Assembly: GCF_008329905.1 (NCBI RefSeq)
Contig: NZ_CP032155.1
Span: 4,588,001-4,652,000, forward strand
Direction: 5' to 3'
Source of the DNA: Mycobacterium sp. ELW1
Lineage (GTDB): Bacteria; Actinomycetota; Actinomycetes; Mycobacteriales; Mycobacteriaceae
Length of the DNA stretch: 64,000 nucleotides
Shown here: positions 30,294 through 39,524 of the stretch, one piece after another
How positions within the stretch are numbered: position 1 is the stretch's first letter
Layout: every line of letters begins with the position of its first letter
Notes under the pieces: model-generated
What the model saw: the letters and a program-made list of their open reading frames with translations, nothing else
Told to the model about the DNA's origin: nothing
Database searches by the model: none
Position numbers and translations under genes: made by a program

Positions 30294-31196
30294 GTGCCGC
30301 TTCCCGCAGATCCCAGCCCCACCCTGAAGGACTACGCCCACCCGGAGCGCCTGGTCACCGCCGACTGGCTGTCGGCGCACCTCGGCACCCCCGGGCTGGC
30401 CATCGTGGAGTCCGACGAAGACGTGTTGCTCTATGACATCGGCCATATCCCGGGCGCGGTCAAGATCGACTGGCACACCGATCTCAACGATCCGCAGGTG
30501 CGCGACTACGTCACCGGCGCGCAATTCGCCGAGCTGATGAACCGCAAGGGCATCTCCCGCGACGACACCGTCGTCATCTACGGCGACAAGAGCAACTGGT
30601 GGGCCGCCTACGCACTGTGGGTCTTCACCCTCTTCGGCCACCAGGATGTCCGGCTGCTCAACGGCGGCCGGGACCTGTGGATCTCCGATGGCCGCGACAC
30701 CACCCTCGACGTCCCCACCAAGGCCGGTTCCGGCTACCCGGTGGTCGAACGCAACGATGCCGCGATCCGCGCCTACAAGGACGATGTGCTTGCGTCCCTG
30801 GGCCATTCGACGCTGATCGACGTGCGCTCTCCTCAGGAGTACACCGGCGAACGCACCCACATGCCGGACTATCCCGAAGAGGGCGCATTGCGTGGCGGCC
30901 ACATCCCGACCGCCGTGTCGGTGCCGTGGGCCAAGGCCGCCGAGGACAGCGGCCGCTTCCGCAAACGCGCCGAACTCGAGGATGTGTATTCGTTCGCCAC
31001 CGCGGCTCCGAACATCCCGATCATCGCCTACTGCCGCATCGGCGAGCGGTCCAGCCACACCTGGTTCGTGCTCACATACCTGTTGGGCATCCCCGGCGTT
31101 CGCAATTACGACGGGTCGTGGACCGAGTGGGGCAACACCGTACGAGTGCCGATCGTGGCCGGTGCTGAACCAGGATCAGCGCCCGGGGCATCGTGA
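30294..31196 (+). CDS. sseA: Thiosulfate/3-mercaptopyruvate sulfurtransferase
   Basis: A 300-aa two-domain rhodanese. The N-terminal domain is inactive-like ([33 protein letters not shown]). The C-terminal domain carries the catalytic loop [12 protein letters not shown] with the active-site cysteine near residue 247. It starts at GTG 30294. It overlaps the following SufE-like gene by 4 bp (GTGA), which suggests that SseA passes sulfane sulfur to that partner. Confidence 0.94.
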   Translation: MPLPADPSPTLKDYAHPERLVTADWLSAHLGTPGLAIVESDEDVLLYDIGHIPGAVKIDWHTDLNDPQVRDYVTGAQFAELMNRKGISRDDTVVIYGDKSNWWAAYALWVFTLFGHQDVRLLNGGRDLWISDGRDTTLDVPTKAGSGYPVVERNDAAIRAYKDDVLASLGHSTLIDVRSPQEYTGERTHMPDYPEEGALRGGHIPTAVSVPWAKAAEDSGRFRKRAELEDVYSFATAAPNIPIIAYCRIGERSSHTWFVLTYLLGIPGVRNYDGSWTEWGNTVRVPIVAGAEPGSAPGAS

Positions 31197-31612
31197 GCAT
31201 GCCCGCTGCGCTCGCCGAGGTCGTGTCCGACTTCGCCGACGTGCAGGGCCAGGACAAGCTCAAGCTGCTGCTGGAGTTTGCCGACGACCTTCCTGATCTG
31301 CCCGCCGACCTCGAAGAGGCGGCCATGGAACCGGTGCCGGAGTGCCAGTCGCCGCTGTTCCTGCATGTCGACGCCTCCGACACCGAGCACGTCCGGCTGT
31401 TCTTCAGCGCCCCCGCCGAGGCGCCGACCACTCGAGGCTTCGCGTCGATCCTGGCGGCGGGCCTCGACGGCCAGCCGAAGGACGACATTCTGGCCGTGCC
31501 CGACGATTTCTACTCCGAGCTGGGTTTGGCCGCGTTGATCAGTCCACTTCGGCTGCGCGGAATGTCGGCGATGCTGGCCAGGATCAAACGCCGTCTGCGT
31601 GCGACGACGTAG
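31193..31612 (+). CDS. SufE-like sulfur acceptor (Rv3284-like)
   Basis: A 139-aa SufE-family protein. The acceptor cysteine is in [14 protein letters not shown] near residue 51, the normal SufE position, and the family pattern continues with [15 protein letters not shown] and [23 protein letters not shown]. It starts at GTG 31193 within the sseA stop overlap. The partner here is the rhodanese SseA, not a SufS cysteine desulfurase, so sulfur delivery from thiosulfate or mercaptopyruvate is a reasonable inference. Confidence 0.92.
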   Translation: MSMPAALAEVVSDFADVQGQDKLKLLLEFADDLPDLPADLEEAAMEPVPECQSPLFLHVDASDTEHVRLFFSAPAEAPTTRGFASILAAGLDGQPKDDILAVPDDFYSELGLAALISPLRLRGMSAMLARIKRRLRATT

Positions 31613-31697
31613 AGCAGGGCGGGTCCAGCGCGGTGGTGGGCCACATCCCAGGCTCGCCGGGCCGCGCGGCCGGGTGGATTCGGCGACGCCCGTCTCT

Positions 31698-31973
31698 ATG
31701 TCGATTGCGTCACAACGATTTTTCGGGCTGATCGACGGAGCCGGCTCGAGCTGGCCGCGCACTGTCGAGGTGATCCATGTCGACGCTGAGCTCCAAGGCG
31801 TAGTCGACAGCTGGCGAACCACCGTCGGCACGACGCCGCCCGTCAACGCCAACTTCATCTCCGGGCTCAGCATCACGGTCTGGTACCACGACAACGTGCG
31901 CGACCGTCGTTTACTGCGCAAAGCCGCCGAGGTGATCGGCACAGATCCGATCGGATTGCTCGCCGGATGCTGA
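31698..31973 (+). CDS. Hypothetical small protein
   Basis: A possible 91-aa protein from ATG 31698, MSIASQRFFGLIDGAGSSWP to DPIGLLAGC. It has balanced composition and no signal peptide or membrane segment. I recognise no family. No convincing ribosome-binding site is seen and the frame extends upstream to 31599. It fills most of the space between the SufE-like gene and accA3. Confidence 0.4.
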   Translation: MSIASQRFFGLIDGAGSSWPRTVEVIHVDAELQGVVDSWRTTVGTTPPVNANFISGLSITVWYHDNVRDRRLLRKAAEVIGTDPIGLLAGC

Positions 31974-31983
31974 ACTTACTCAT

Positions 31984-31997
31984 TGGTAGGGGTACCA
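31984..31997. promoter_or_regulatory. Inverted repeat TGGTA-GGGG-TACCA upstream of accA3
   Basis: A perfect 5-bp inverted repeat with a 4-bp spacer, about 90 bp before accA3. It may be a regulator site; the protein is unknown. Confidence 0.3.
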
Positions 31998-32050
31998 GCT
32001 GGTTCGTGTCTAAGCAGCGACGCTTACACTGCCGTGCGAACCTATTTTTA

Positions 32051-32062
32051 AAGAACGTTCTT
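32051..32062. promoter_or_regulatory. 12-bp palindrome AAGAACGTTCTT upstream of accA3
   Basis: A perfect 12-bp palindrome in an AT-rich stretch, 26 bp before the accA3 start codon and 15 bp before its ribosome-binding site. The position fits an operator for a dimeric repressor in the leader or at the transcription start. Confidence 0.45.
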
Positions 32063-32087
32063 AGAGTCACGCAAAGCAGGAGGCGCG

Positions 32088-33875
32088 GTGCCCAGTCAGA
32101 CCATCTCCAAAGTCCTCGTCGCCAACCGTGGTGAAATCGCGGTCCGGGTGATCCGGGCGGCCCGGGATGCAGGACTGGCCAGCGTGGCGGTCTACGCCGA
32201 GCCCGACGCCGACGCACCGCACGTGCGGCTCGCCGACGAGGCGTTCGCGCTGGGCGGCCAGACGTCCGCGGAGTCCTATCTGGACTTCGCCAAGATCCTC
32301 GACGCCGCGGCCAAGTCCGGCGCCAACGCCATCCACCCCGGGTACGGCTTCTTGAGCGAGAACGCCGACTTCGCCCAGGCCGTGCTCGACGCCGGTCTGA
32401 TCTGGATCGGCCCGAGCCCGCAGTCCATCCGCGATCTCGGCGACAAGGTCACCGCCCGTCATATCGCGGCCCGCGCCCAGGCGCCGCTGGTGCCCGGCAC
32501 CCCCGACCCGGTCAAGGACGCCGACGAGGTGGTCGCCTTCGCCAAGGAGTACGGCGTGCCGGTGGCCATCAAGGCGGCATTCGGTGGCGGCGGCCGCGGC
32601 ATGAAGGTGGCCCGCACCATCGAGGAGATCCCCGAGCTGTTCGAGTCGGCCACCCGCGAGGCGATCGCGGCGTTCGGCCGCGGCGAGTGCTTCGTCGAGC
32701 GCTACCTGGACAAGCCGCGCCACGTCGAGGCTCAGGTCATCGCCGACACCCACGGCAATGTCATCGTCGCCGGTACCCGTGACTGCTCGCTGCAGCGCCG
32801 CTTCCAGAAGCTCGTGGAAGAAGCGCCGGCACCATTTCTCACCGACGCGCAGCGCAAGGAGATCCACGAGTCGGCCAAGCGCATCTGCAAGGAGGCCGGC
32901 TACTACGGCGCCGGAACCGTCGAGTACCTGGTCGGCCAGGACGGGCTGATCTCCTTCCTCGAGGTCAACACCCGCCTGCAGGTGGAACACCCGGTCACCG
33001 AGGAGACCGCGGGCATCGACCTGGTGCTGCAGCAGTTCAAGATCGCCAACGGCGAGAAGCTCGACCTCACCGAGGACCCGACTCCCCGCGGCCACGCGAT
33101 CGAGTTCCGGATCAACGGCGAGGACGCCGGCCGCGGCTTCCTGCCCGCACCCGGGCCTGTCACCCGCTACGACATCCCCACCGGCCCCGGCGTGCGCCTG
33201 GACTCGGGCGTCGAGGCCGGTTCGGTGATCGGCGGCCAGTTCGACTCGATGCTGTCCAAGCTGATCGTGTACGGCGCCACCCGCGAGGAGGCGCTGGCGC
33301 GGTCCCGTCGTGCGCTCGACGAATTCCACGTCGAAGGTCTGGCCACGGTCATCCCGTTCCACCGTGCGGTGGTCAGCGATCCGGCGTTCATCGGTGACGG
33401 CGACGGATTCACCGTCCACACCCGCTGGATCGAGACCGAGTGGGACAACACCGTCGAGCCGTTCACCGGCGGCGGTCCGGTCGACGAAGAAGAACCTCAG
33501 CAGCGCCAGAAGGTGGTCGTCGAGGTCGGCGGCCGTCGGGTCGAGGTCTCGTTGCCCGGTGACCTGGCGTTGGGCAACGGCGGCGGCCACGCCGAGTCCG
33601 GCGCCATCCGCAAGAAGCCGAAGGCACGCAAGCGCGGCTCCCAGGCCGGCGCCGCCGCCTCGGGTGACGCGGTGACCGCGCCGATGCAGGGCACCGTGGT
33701 CAAGGTCGCCGTCGAAGAAGGCCAGACGGTCGCCACCGGTGATCTGGTCGTGGTACTCGAGGCCATGAAGATGGAGAACCCGGTGACCGCGCACAAGGAC
33801 GGTGTCATCACCGGCCTGGCCGTCGAGCCGGGTGCCGCGATCACCCAGGGCACCGTGCTGGCGGAGATCAAGTAA
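32088..33875 (+). CDS. accA3: Acyl-CoA carboxylase alpha subunit AccA3 (biotin carboxylase and carrier)
   Basis: The shared alpha subunit of mycobacterial acyl-CoA carboxylases: it carboxylates biotin and carries it to AccD subunits. The 595-aa protein has the biotin-carboxylase domain ([37 protein letters not shown]-grasp [47 protein letters not shown]), a linker rich in Lys/Arg near residue 510, and a biotinyl domain with [11 protein letters not shown] near 560. It starts at GTG 32088 with AGGAGG at 32078-32083. BirA in this window would biotinylate it. Confidence 0.97.
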   Translation: MPSQTISKVLVANRGEIAVRVIRAARDAGLASVAVYAEPDADAPHVRLADEAFALGGQTSAESYLDFAKILDAAAKSGANAIHPGYGFLSENADFAQAVLDAGLIWIGPSPQSIRDLGDKVTARHIAARAQAPLVPGTPDPVKDADEVVAFAKEYGVPVAIKAAFGGGGRGMKVARTIEEIPELFESATREAIAAFGRGECFVERYLDKPRHVEAQVIADTHGNVIVAGTRDCSLQRRFQKLVEEAPAPFLTDAQRKEIHESAKRICKEAGYYGAGTVEYLVGQDGLISFLEVNTRLQVEHPVTEETAGIDLVLQQFKIANGEKLDLTEDPTPRGHAIEFRINGEDAGRGFLPAPGPVTRYDIPTGPGVRLDSGVEAGSVIGGQFDSMLSKLIVYGATREEALARSRRALDEFHVEGLATVIPFHRAVVSDPAFIGDGDGFTVHTRWIETEWDNTVEPFTGGGPVDEEEPQQRQKVVVEVGGRRVEVSLPGDLALGNGGGHAESGAIRKKPKARKRGSQAGAAASGDAVTAPMQGTVVKVAVEEGQTVATGDLVVVLEAMKMENPVTAHKDGVITGLAVEPGAAITQGTVLAEIK

Positions 33876-33891
33876 GGCGCTCGCCGCTGAC

Positions 33892-34212
33892 ATGGATCCC
33901 GTCGAAATCAACGCGGGCGCTTGGTATTTGCGTGCGCTGAGAGCCGACTCCAGGATCGACGACCGCCCCGCGCTCGCCGACCTGGGCGAGACCGATCCGG
34001 AGTACGTGACGAGAAGTCTTGCCGGGTGGACGCAGGACCGGGTGTATTCCTGGGCGGTCTGCGAGCCGACCACCGGTGAACTGCTCGGCGAAGTGGTCCT
34101 CGACGTCGGCACCGGGATGATCCAGCCGCGGGCTCGCCCCGGTCATGCCGAAGCGACCCAGACCGCAGCCGATTCGGTGCGCCGCTTCGCCCAGTCGATC
34201 GGCAGCGGTTAG
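33892..34212 (+). CDS. Conserved hypothetical protein, GNAT-N-terminus-like
   Basis: A 106-aa protein from ATG 33892, 16 bp after accA3. The stretch MDPVEINAGAWYLRALRADS and YSWAVCEPTTGELLGEVVLD resembles the first strands of GNAT acetyltransferases, but the acetyl-CoA loop is missing. It may be a shortened member or a stand-alone protein. It overlaps the convergent nucleotidyltransferase gene by 4 bp. Function is unknown. Confidence 0.65.
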   Translation: MDPVEINAGAWYLRALRADSRIDDRPALADLGETDPEYVTRSLAGWTQDRVYSWAVCEPTTGELLGEVVLDVGTGMIQPRARPGHAEATQTAADSVRRFAQSIGSG

Positions 34213-34754
34213 CGCTCGTCGATGTCGCGCCCGGTGGCGAGGTCGGCACAGTCGACCGCCACCACATCGGTGCGGGCCGCCAGGAACCGCCGTGCGCCCT
34301 CGTCGCCGTCCAGCGTGGCCCGCAATGCCGGCCAGTGCTCGCGGGCGATGACGACCGGATGGCCGGGCCGCCCGCCGTAGGTGGCCCGGGCCAGACCGGA
34401 CGGCGACTCGTACGCGGCCCCGAGCACCCGAGCGACGACGTCCGCGCCGATGTCTGGGGTGTCGACGGTGAGGATCACCGCGTAATCGGCGTCCGATAGC
34501 GCCGCCAGTCCGGTGCGCAGGGAAACCCCCATCCCGCGCTGCCACTCGTCGGCGACCACCGCACGGGCGTGCGCCGGAACGTCGACAATCGCCGCGCCCA
34601 ACACAACCACCACGTCACCGCAGCCGCCGCCGGCCAGCGCCCCGACCGCGGAACGCAGCCATTCACCCTGGGCGGCAAGCACTTTCGGCATGCCGTAGCG
34701 GGTACCCGCACCGGCCGCCAGCAGGACGCCGGCCGATCGGCCTTGTTTGGACAT
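34209..34754 (-). CDS. MobA/MocA-type nucleotidyltransferase
   Basis: A 181-aa GT-A-fold nucleotidyltransferase. The N-terminus has the signature GVLLAAGAGTRYGMPKVLA at residues 8-26, followed by VILTVDTPDIGADVVARVL and GRPGHPVVIAREHWPAL, as in molybdenum-cofactor cytidylyl/guanylyltransferases and related mycofactocin- or CO-dehydrogenase-linked proteins. No molybdoenzyme gene is next to it, so its substrate is open. ATG 34754 is preferred to the longer frame (34823). Confidence 0.82.
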   Translation of the reverse strand: MSKQGRSAGVLLAAGAGTRYGMPKVLAAQGEWLRSAVGALAGGGCGDVVVVLGAAIVDVPAHARAVVADEWQRGMGVSLRTGLAALSDADYAVILTVDTPDIGADVVARVLGAAYESPSGLARATYGGRPGHPVVIAREHWPALRATLDGDEGARRFLAARTDVVAVDCADLATGRDIDER

Positions 34755-34969
34755 GTACACAGTGTGACGGCAACTGAAGAGGTTGATGAGAACCCGCGTC
34801 ATCGCTGGTCGCTGGTCCGACAAGAGGCGTAGAGTTCAAGCCAGGTTGAGTTCACAGCCGCGCGGAAAAACGTCAAAGACGTGCGAGGCAAGCAAACTCC
34901 CGCACTACACGGGCTTACCCACTCTGGCGCGATCCACAGTACGAATATTCGTTCGCTGATGGAGTCACT

Positions 34970-35410
34970 ATGTCTGTCTTCAGTACAGATCAATCCGAGC
35001 GTTCGGCTGTGTCGCATTCACATGATTGCCACACCGCTCGCTTCACTACTATCTGGCCCGACGAGACCGTCGGGATCATCACCGTCCAGGGCGAGCTCGA
35101 CGCGTCCAATGCCATCGCCTTCGCCGACCACGTCGACGCATGCGCACGCGTTGGCGACCGTCTGGTCCTGGACCTGAGCCCGCTCAGCTTCTTCGGAACC
35201 GCGGGATTCTCGGCGCTGCACACCATCAACGTCCGCTGCGCCAACGCTTCGGCACGTTGGGTGATGGTGACCGGGGACGCGGTGTCGCGGCTGTTGCGGG
35301 TCTGCGATCCCGACCACACGCTGCCGGTGGCCGACTCCGTGCGGGAGGCCGTCGAACTGCTCGACGGCGAACCCCGCCGGCTACTCCAACTGGTCCCGGA
35401 GCCGAGTTAG
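34970..35410 (+). CDS. STAS-domain protein (anti-sigma-factor antagonist-like)
   Basis: A 146-aa protein with one STAS domain at about residues 25-130: VGIITVQGELDASNAIAFADHV, then LVLDLSPLSFFGTAGFSALH. Where SpoIIAA-type antagonists have the phosphorylated serine, this protein has FFGTAGFS, so Thr or the following Ser could serve. Its 3' end overlaps sigF tail-to-tail by 30 bp. That position makes it a candidate partner of RsbW or a related anti-sigma factor. The 215 bp upstream, shared with the divergent nucleotidyltransferase gene, show no clear SigF promoter. Confidence 0.85.
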   Translation: MSVFSTDQSERSAVSHSHDCHTARFTTIWPDETVGIITVQGELDASNAIAFADHVDACARVGDRLVLDLSPLSFFGTAGFSALHTINVRCANASARWVMVTGDAVSRLLRVCDPDHTLPVADSVREAVELLDGEPRRLLQLVPEPS

Positions 35411-36172
35411 CGACTTCGCGAGCAGGCGCGAGACGTGCATCTGTGAGATGCCGACGCGCTCGGCGATCTGAGTCTGGGTGAGCGACTCGAAGAACCGGAG
35501 CAACAGGACGGTGCGTTCCCGCTCGGGCAACTGCGCGAGCAGCGGACGCAACGCCTCCCGGTTCTCGATCTGATCCAGGCTCAAATCGACGTCACCCAAG
35601 GTGTCGACGATCGCCGGCGCGTCCTCGTCGCTGCCGCTGCCGCCGCTGTCGATCGACAGGGTGTTGTACGAACTGCCCGCGACCAGACCCTCGACGACCT
35701 CTTCGCGCTCCATGCCGAGTTCTTCGGCGAGTTCGGAGGCGGTCGGTGCGCGCCCCAGCCGCTGGGACAGTTCCGAGGTCGCCGCGCCGAGTCGCAGGTG
35801 CAGTTCCTTGAGCCGGCGAGGCACCTTGACCGACCAGCTGTTGTCCCGGAAGTGGCGTCGGACCTCACCCATGATGGTGGGGACCGCGAATGACACGAAG
35901 TCCGAACCGGTCTCGACGTCGTAGCGGATGACCGCGTTCACAAGGCCGACGCGGGCTACCTGAACGAGGTCGTCTCGGGGTTCGCCGCGGCCGTCGAAGC
36001 GGCGGGCGATGTGGTCGGCCAGCGGCAGGCAGCGCTCGACGATGCGATCGCGCTGGCGCTGGAACTGGGCGGAGTCAGGATCCACCTTCGCCAACTCCCG
36101 GAACATGTCCGGAACGTCGGCGTACTCCGAGTTCGTCCGCCTGGGCGAACTATCCGTAGCTCGGGAATTCAC
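35381..36172 (-). CDS. sigF: Sigma factor SigF
   Basis: The general-stress and stationary-phase sigma factor of the SigB/SigF group, 263 aa. Region 2 is seen in GEPRDDLVQVARVGLVNAVI and VSFAVPTIMGEVRRHFRD, region 3 in VPRRLKELHLRLGAATSELS, and region 4.2 in LTQTQIAERVGISQMHVSRL. It starts at GTG 36172 in a 4-bp overlap with rsbW, so sigma factor and anti-sigma factor are coupled. Several matches to its promoter consensus (GTTT, 15-17 bp, GGGTAT) lie in the next 4 kb. Confidence 0.97.
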   Translation of the reverse strand: MNSRATDSSPRRTNSEYADVPDMFRELAKVDPDSAQFQRQRDRIVERCLPLADHIARRFDGRGEPRDDLVQVARVGLVNAVIRYDVETGSDFVSFAVPTIMGEVRRHFRDNSWSVKVPRRLKELHLRLGAATSELSQRLGRAPTASELAEELGMEREEVVEGLVAGSSYNTLSIDSGGSGSDEDAPAIVDTLGDVDLSLDQIENREALRPLLAQLPERERTVLLLRFFESLTQTQIAERVGISQMHVSRLLAKSLTRLRDQLE

Positions 36173-36606
36173 CGCCCGGAGCCCGCCCGCCTCGTGGTCA
36201 GGGTGATACCGAACACCTGCCCGTCACTACTGGACTCGTGACCGTTGTGGAATGTCTGCACATCGTCGGTCAGCGAGCTCAGCACGTGCCAGCTGAAGCT
36301 ACCGGGGGTGACCACATCGTTGGTATCGCATGTCGTCGACGCTTCCACCACCACCACGTCGTCGTGCGCATCGACGACGACGACGAGCGTGGCATCGGGC
36401 GATGCTGAACGAATCAACCGGGTGCAGGCCTCGTCGACGGCCAGCCGCAAATCCGCGACGGCGTCGAAATCCAGGTCCTCGAACGTGCCGACCGCGCCGA
36501 CCACGGTGCGCAGCACGGCCAAGTTCTCCAACTTGGCCGCAACCCTCAATTCGACAGCGCTCTCCCCTCGCTGGTGCGCGCCGCCCTGGCTCTCGCCGTC
36601 CGTCAT
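36169..36606 (-). CDS. rsbW: Anti-sigma-F factor RsbW (UsfX)
   Basis: A 145-aa GHKL-ATPase-fold anti-sigma factor that holds SigF. The core reads FDAVADLRLAVDEACTRLIR at about residues 47-66, where the usual Asn of the N-box is Arg; the end is VFGITLTTRRAGSGR, as in mycobacterial UsfX. The start ATG 36606 has AGGAGG 4 nt upstream. The in-frame ORF continues to 36729 without support. Confidence 0.92.
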   Translation of the reverse strand: MTDGESQGGAHQRGESAVELRVAAKLENLAVLRTVVGAVGTFEDLDFDAVADLRLAVDEACTRLIRSASPDATLVVVVDAHDDVVVVEASTTCDTNDVVTPGSFSWHVLSSLTDDVQTFHNGHESSSDGQVFGITLTTRRAGSGR

Positions 36607-36634
36607 CTGGCCTCCTGGCAATGTCGACCCGACA

Positions 36635-36660
36635 CTACTCCAGCCCACAGGCGTGCTAAC
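36635..36660 (-). promoter_or_regulatory. Weak SigF-like promoter upstream of rsbW-sigF
   Basis: On the minus strand GTTA (36657-36660), a 16-bp spacer and GAGTAG (36635-36640) partly match GTTT-N15-17-GGGTAT. Autoregulation of rsbW-sigF is established in mycobacteria, which is the main reason to list it. Confidence 0.3.
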
Positions 36661-36667
36661 CACGGTC

Positions 36668-36693
36668 GTGTGATGACCGAGTCGGCCGGGTAA
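36668..36693 (+). promoter_or_regulatory. Possible SigF promoter for topoisomerase IB
   Basis: GTGT (36668-36671), a 16-bp spacer and GGGTAA (36688-36693) match the SigF consensus at 3 of 4 and 5 of 6 positions and point toward the topoisomerase gene. Confidence 0.35.
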
Positions 36694-36818
36694 TAGGTGC
36701 GCATGAGGCCGGAAGCGAGCGCAACACAACCCAGGAAGTCGTCGTCATGGTGGCACCCTCGTACCCACCCGGCACCCCAGTTCAAACCTGCGCGCCGCAA
36801 ATTCTGGTTCGTCGAGCG

Positions 36819-37835
36819 ATGAGACTCCGGCGCAGCTCCGTCGACGGACCGGGTCTCCGTCGTGTTCGCCGAGGCAAGGGTTTCTCCTACTACACCCCCG
36901 ACGGCGAATTGCTGACCGACGAGAAGACGGTCCAGCGGATCAAGGACCTGGTGATACCGCCGGCCTGGCGCAAGGTGTGGATCTCGCCCCATCCCAGCGG
37001 CCACATCCAGGCCGTCGGCACCGATGCGGCAGGCCGACGCCAGTACCTCTACCACCAGAAGTGGCAGGAGGAGCGCAGCGAGGAGAAGTTCGATCGGGTA
37101 CTGCAGATGTCGTCTGGACTGCCCGAGTTTCGTTCGCGGATCGCCGAGGATCTGCACGGCGAGGGCCTTTCGAAAGACCGGGTGCTGGCGTTGGCTCTGC
37201 ATCTGCTCGACCGCGGGTATTTCCGTGCCGGCGGCGAGGCCTACGCCGAGGAGAACAACTCCTACGGCATCGCCACGCTGCTGTGCGAGCACGTGACGGT
37301 CAAGGGCGGCGCGGTGGTGTTCGACTATCCGGCCAAGAGCGGGGTCCAGCGAAACTGGACCATCGAGGACCCCGATGTGGTGGGCATCGTTCGCGAGTTG
37401 CGCCGCTGCAGCCCCAGCGGCCGCCTGCTGGTGTGCCAGACCGACTCCGGCTGGCTGGACATCCACTCCGATGACCTCAACGCGAAATTCAAGGAACACC
37501 TCGGCGAGGACCACAGCGTCAAGGACCTGCGGACCTGGCACGGAACCGTGCTCGCCGCAGCGGCTTTCGTCGATGCCGACCCGCCGGTCAACAAGACGGT
37601 ACGCAAGCGTGTGGAGGCCGCCGTGATGCGCGAGGTGTCCGACGAACTCGGCAACACCCCCGCCGTTGCCCGCAGCTCCTACGTCGACCCGCGGGTGGTC
37701 ACCGCCTACGAGAACGGAACGACGATCGCCGCCGCAGCGCGCCGGGCCGGTAAGGAGCGCAACGCCGACCGCGGGCAGGCCATCCTCGAGAAGGCCACCG
37801 CGCGGATGATCAGGCGGGTTGCCAAGCGCCGCTGA
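36819..37835 (+). CDS. DNA topoisomerase IB (poxvirus type)
   Basis: It relaxes supercoils by nicking one strand through a 3'-phosphotyrosine. The 338-aa protein has the small type IB layout: PPAWRKVWISPHPSGHIQAV near residue 47, RGYFRAGGEAYAEENNSYG near 132 with the first catalytic Arg, the Lys in DYPAKSGVQ, KDLRTWHGT near 235 with the second Arg, and SSYVDPRV with the nucleophilic Tyr near 288. Asn in LGNTPAV replaces the viral His, as in other bacterial members. ATG 36819 starts the conserved part; ATG 36747 with AGGAAG 8 nt upstream is an alternative that adds 24 residues. It diverges from rsbW-sigF. Confidence 0.92.
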   Translation: MRLRRSSVDGPGLRRVRRGKGFSYYTPDGELLTDEKTVQRIKDLVIPPAWRKVWISPHPSGHIQAVGTDAAGRRQYLYHQKWQEERSEEKFDRVLQMSSGLPEFRSRIAEDLHGEGLSKDRVLALALHLLDRGYFRAGGEAYAEENNSYGIATLLCEHVTVKGGAVVFDYPAKSGVQRNWTIEDPDVVGIVRELRRCSPSGRLLVCQTDSGWLDIHSDDLNAKFKEHLGEDHSVKDLRTWHGTVLAAAAFVDADPPVNKTVRKRVEAAVMREVSDELGNTPAVARSSYVDPRVVTAYENGTTIAAAARRAGKERNADRGQAILEKATARMIRRVAKRR

Positions 37836-37962
37836 CGGTGGCTGCGGCGCGGACATATCGCAATGTGCAACGGGGCCAACGAATTTCAGGTCGGGAATCC
37901 GGCGCAGCGCGGCTGCACATCGCCGGAGGGCGGTTGCCCGTCAAGCGTTGAGCCGCAATCGG

Positions 37963-39468
37963 TTAGCGCGACAGATCGCGGGTGGCCGGGCCCTCCAGCA
38001 CGGTCCCGTCCGGTCCGAATCGCGAACCGTGCAACGGGCAGTCCCACGACTTCTCCGCGTCGTTCCACGACAGCACACCGCCGAGATGGGTGCACACCGG
38101 CGAGACGCACCTCTCGTCTCCGCCGACCACGCTGCGGGCCACCATGTTCCACGGCGGTCCACTAACCGAACCGGCCCCCTCGCGCAGCGGGGTATTTCGG
38201 CGGGCGATCGGTGTCACCCACCCGGCAGCCATCTGCCAACCGACCTCGAGGTTGTTCTTCAGCGCCGTGGTGAGACCCGTGAGCTCGTGCGGGCTCCAGC
38301 TGGCAAAGGCCGGCGCCCAGCGCGCCTGGTCTCCACCGAGCAGACGCTTGGCCAGTAACAGTGCCGCGGCCACGCCATTGGTCATCCCCCACTTCGCGAA
38401 CCCCGTCGCCACCAGGAAGTGGTCGCTGCCGGGAAGCAGCGGCCCGACGTAGGGCAGTTCGTCGACAGGGACGTAGTCCTGGGCCGACCAGTAGTGGGTG
38501 GGTTGCGCGCCGGGAAAGTGTCGCCTGGTCCAGCCGACGAGTTCGTCGTAAGAGGTCCGCGCGCTGTCCTTGCGCCCGACGGTGTGCCCGCCGCCGCCGA
38601 CGATCAGCCTTTCACCAGCGGCAGTCGGGGCGTAGCGCACCGACCGGGTGGGCTTGTCGACAGAGAGCATCATCGGCCGCGGAAGTGACCCGGGCACGTC
38701 GAAGGCCACGCAGTAGGAGCGGCTCGGGTGCAGCCGGGCGAAGAAGCCGCCGCGATCCAGGATGGGCGTGCCGGTTGCCAACACACACTGGTCGGCGTGG
38801 GCGACGTGCTCACGGCCCTGCGCACTGCGCAGCTTCAGGCTCACCCGCCCGTCCGAAGTGGACGCCGCATAGACGCGGTGACCGGTCATCAGTCGACCGC
38901 CGCGTTCCTGCAATTCGGTGATCAGCGCGCCCAGAAAGGGCATCGGGTCGAACTGAATCTGTTCGGCCAATCGGACGCCGCCACGGAACTCGAACGGCAC
39001 GTCCAGCTGATCCACCCAGCTCACGCCGAGACCCGCGGCCTCGGCAGCCTCGAATTCCGCACGGGCGGTGGGAAGTCCACGCTCGAATTGCGCATAGCTG
39101 TAGGCGTCTTCGCGCTGTAGATCGATGCCGTGGTCTGTGCAGTAGTGCTCCAGCCAGGCCTGGCCTTCCCGGTTGCCTTCCACATACTGGCGAACCAGCT
39201 CGATCGAGTGGCGTTGCGCGATCGTCGAAAGCCGGCTGCCCTGCAACAAACTGACTTTGGCAGTGGTGTTGCCGGTGGCAACTGCACCCGCGGTGCGCGC
39301 CTCCACCACGAGGACCCGCTTCCCGGCCCGGGCCAGCAGGACTGCGACCACCAACCCGGTGATACCCGCCCCGACCACGACGACCTCAACGTTCGGAGCG
39401 TCTTTTGTTGCGTCACCGTCAATTTGGGGTTGGTCGACGCCGGCGCCATCGAGCCACAGAGATGTCAT
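37963..39468 (-). CDS. FAD-dependent oxidoreductase with C-terminal Rieske domain
   Basis: A 501-aa two-domain redox protein. The N-terminal part is a DAO-type flavoprotein (VEVVVVGAGITGLVVAVLLA near residue 28, GFAKWGMTNGVAAALLLAKR near 375). The last 80 residues form a Rieske [2Fe-2S] domain with ligands in CVSPVCTHLGGVL and CPLHGSRFGPDG. This is the bacterial YhfW-type fusion, often linked to stress. The start ATG 39468 follows a near-perfect SigF promoter by 9 nt. It converges with topoisomerase IB over a 127-bp gap with no gene. Confidence 0.92.
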   Translation of the reverse strand: MTSLWLDGAGVDQPQIDGDATKDAPNVEVVVVGAGITGLVVAVLLARAGKRVLVVEARTAGAVATGNTTAKVSLLQGSRLSTIAQRHSIELVRQYVEGNREGQAWLEHYCTDHGIDLQREDAYSYAQFERGLPTARAEFEAAEAAGLGVSWVDQLDVPFEFRGGVRLAEQIQFDPMPFLGALITELQERGGRLMTGHRVYAASTSDGRVSLKLRSAQGREHVAHADQCVLATGTPILDRGGFFARLHPSRSYCVAFDVPGSLPRPMMLSVDKPTRSVRYAPTAAGERLIVGGGGHTVGRKDSARTSYDELVGWTRRHFPGAQPTHYWSAQDYVPVDELPYVGPLLPGSDHFLVATGFAKWGMTNGVAAALLLAKRLLGGDQARWAPAFASWSPHELTGLTTALKNNLEVGWQMAAGWVTPIARRNTPLREGAGSVSGPPWNMVARSVVGGDERCVSPVCTHLGGVLSWNDAEKSWDCPLHGSRFGPDGTVLEGPATRDLSR

Positions 39469-39477
39469 GACAAGCCG

Positions 39478-39502
39478 ATACCCGCCGCTGGCTGGCCGAA
39501 AC
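39478..39502 (-). promoter_or_regulatory. SigF promoter of the FAD/Rieske gene
   Basis: On the minus strand GTTT (39499-39502), a 15-bp spacer and GGGTAT (39478-39483) match the SigF consensus at every position. The -10 box ends 9 nt before ATG 39468. Confidence 0.75.
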
Positions 39503-39524
39503 CGCAGCGGCGCAAGGAGGTAAA

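Noticed and set aside
32067..34112. 681-codon open frame antisense to accA3
   Set aside because: Same reason: a GC-driven shadow over a certain gene, with no recognisable domain.
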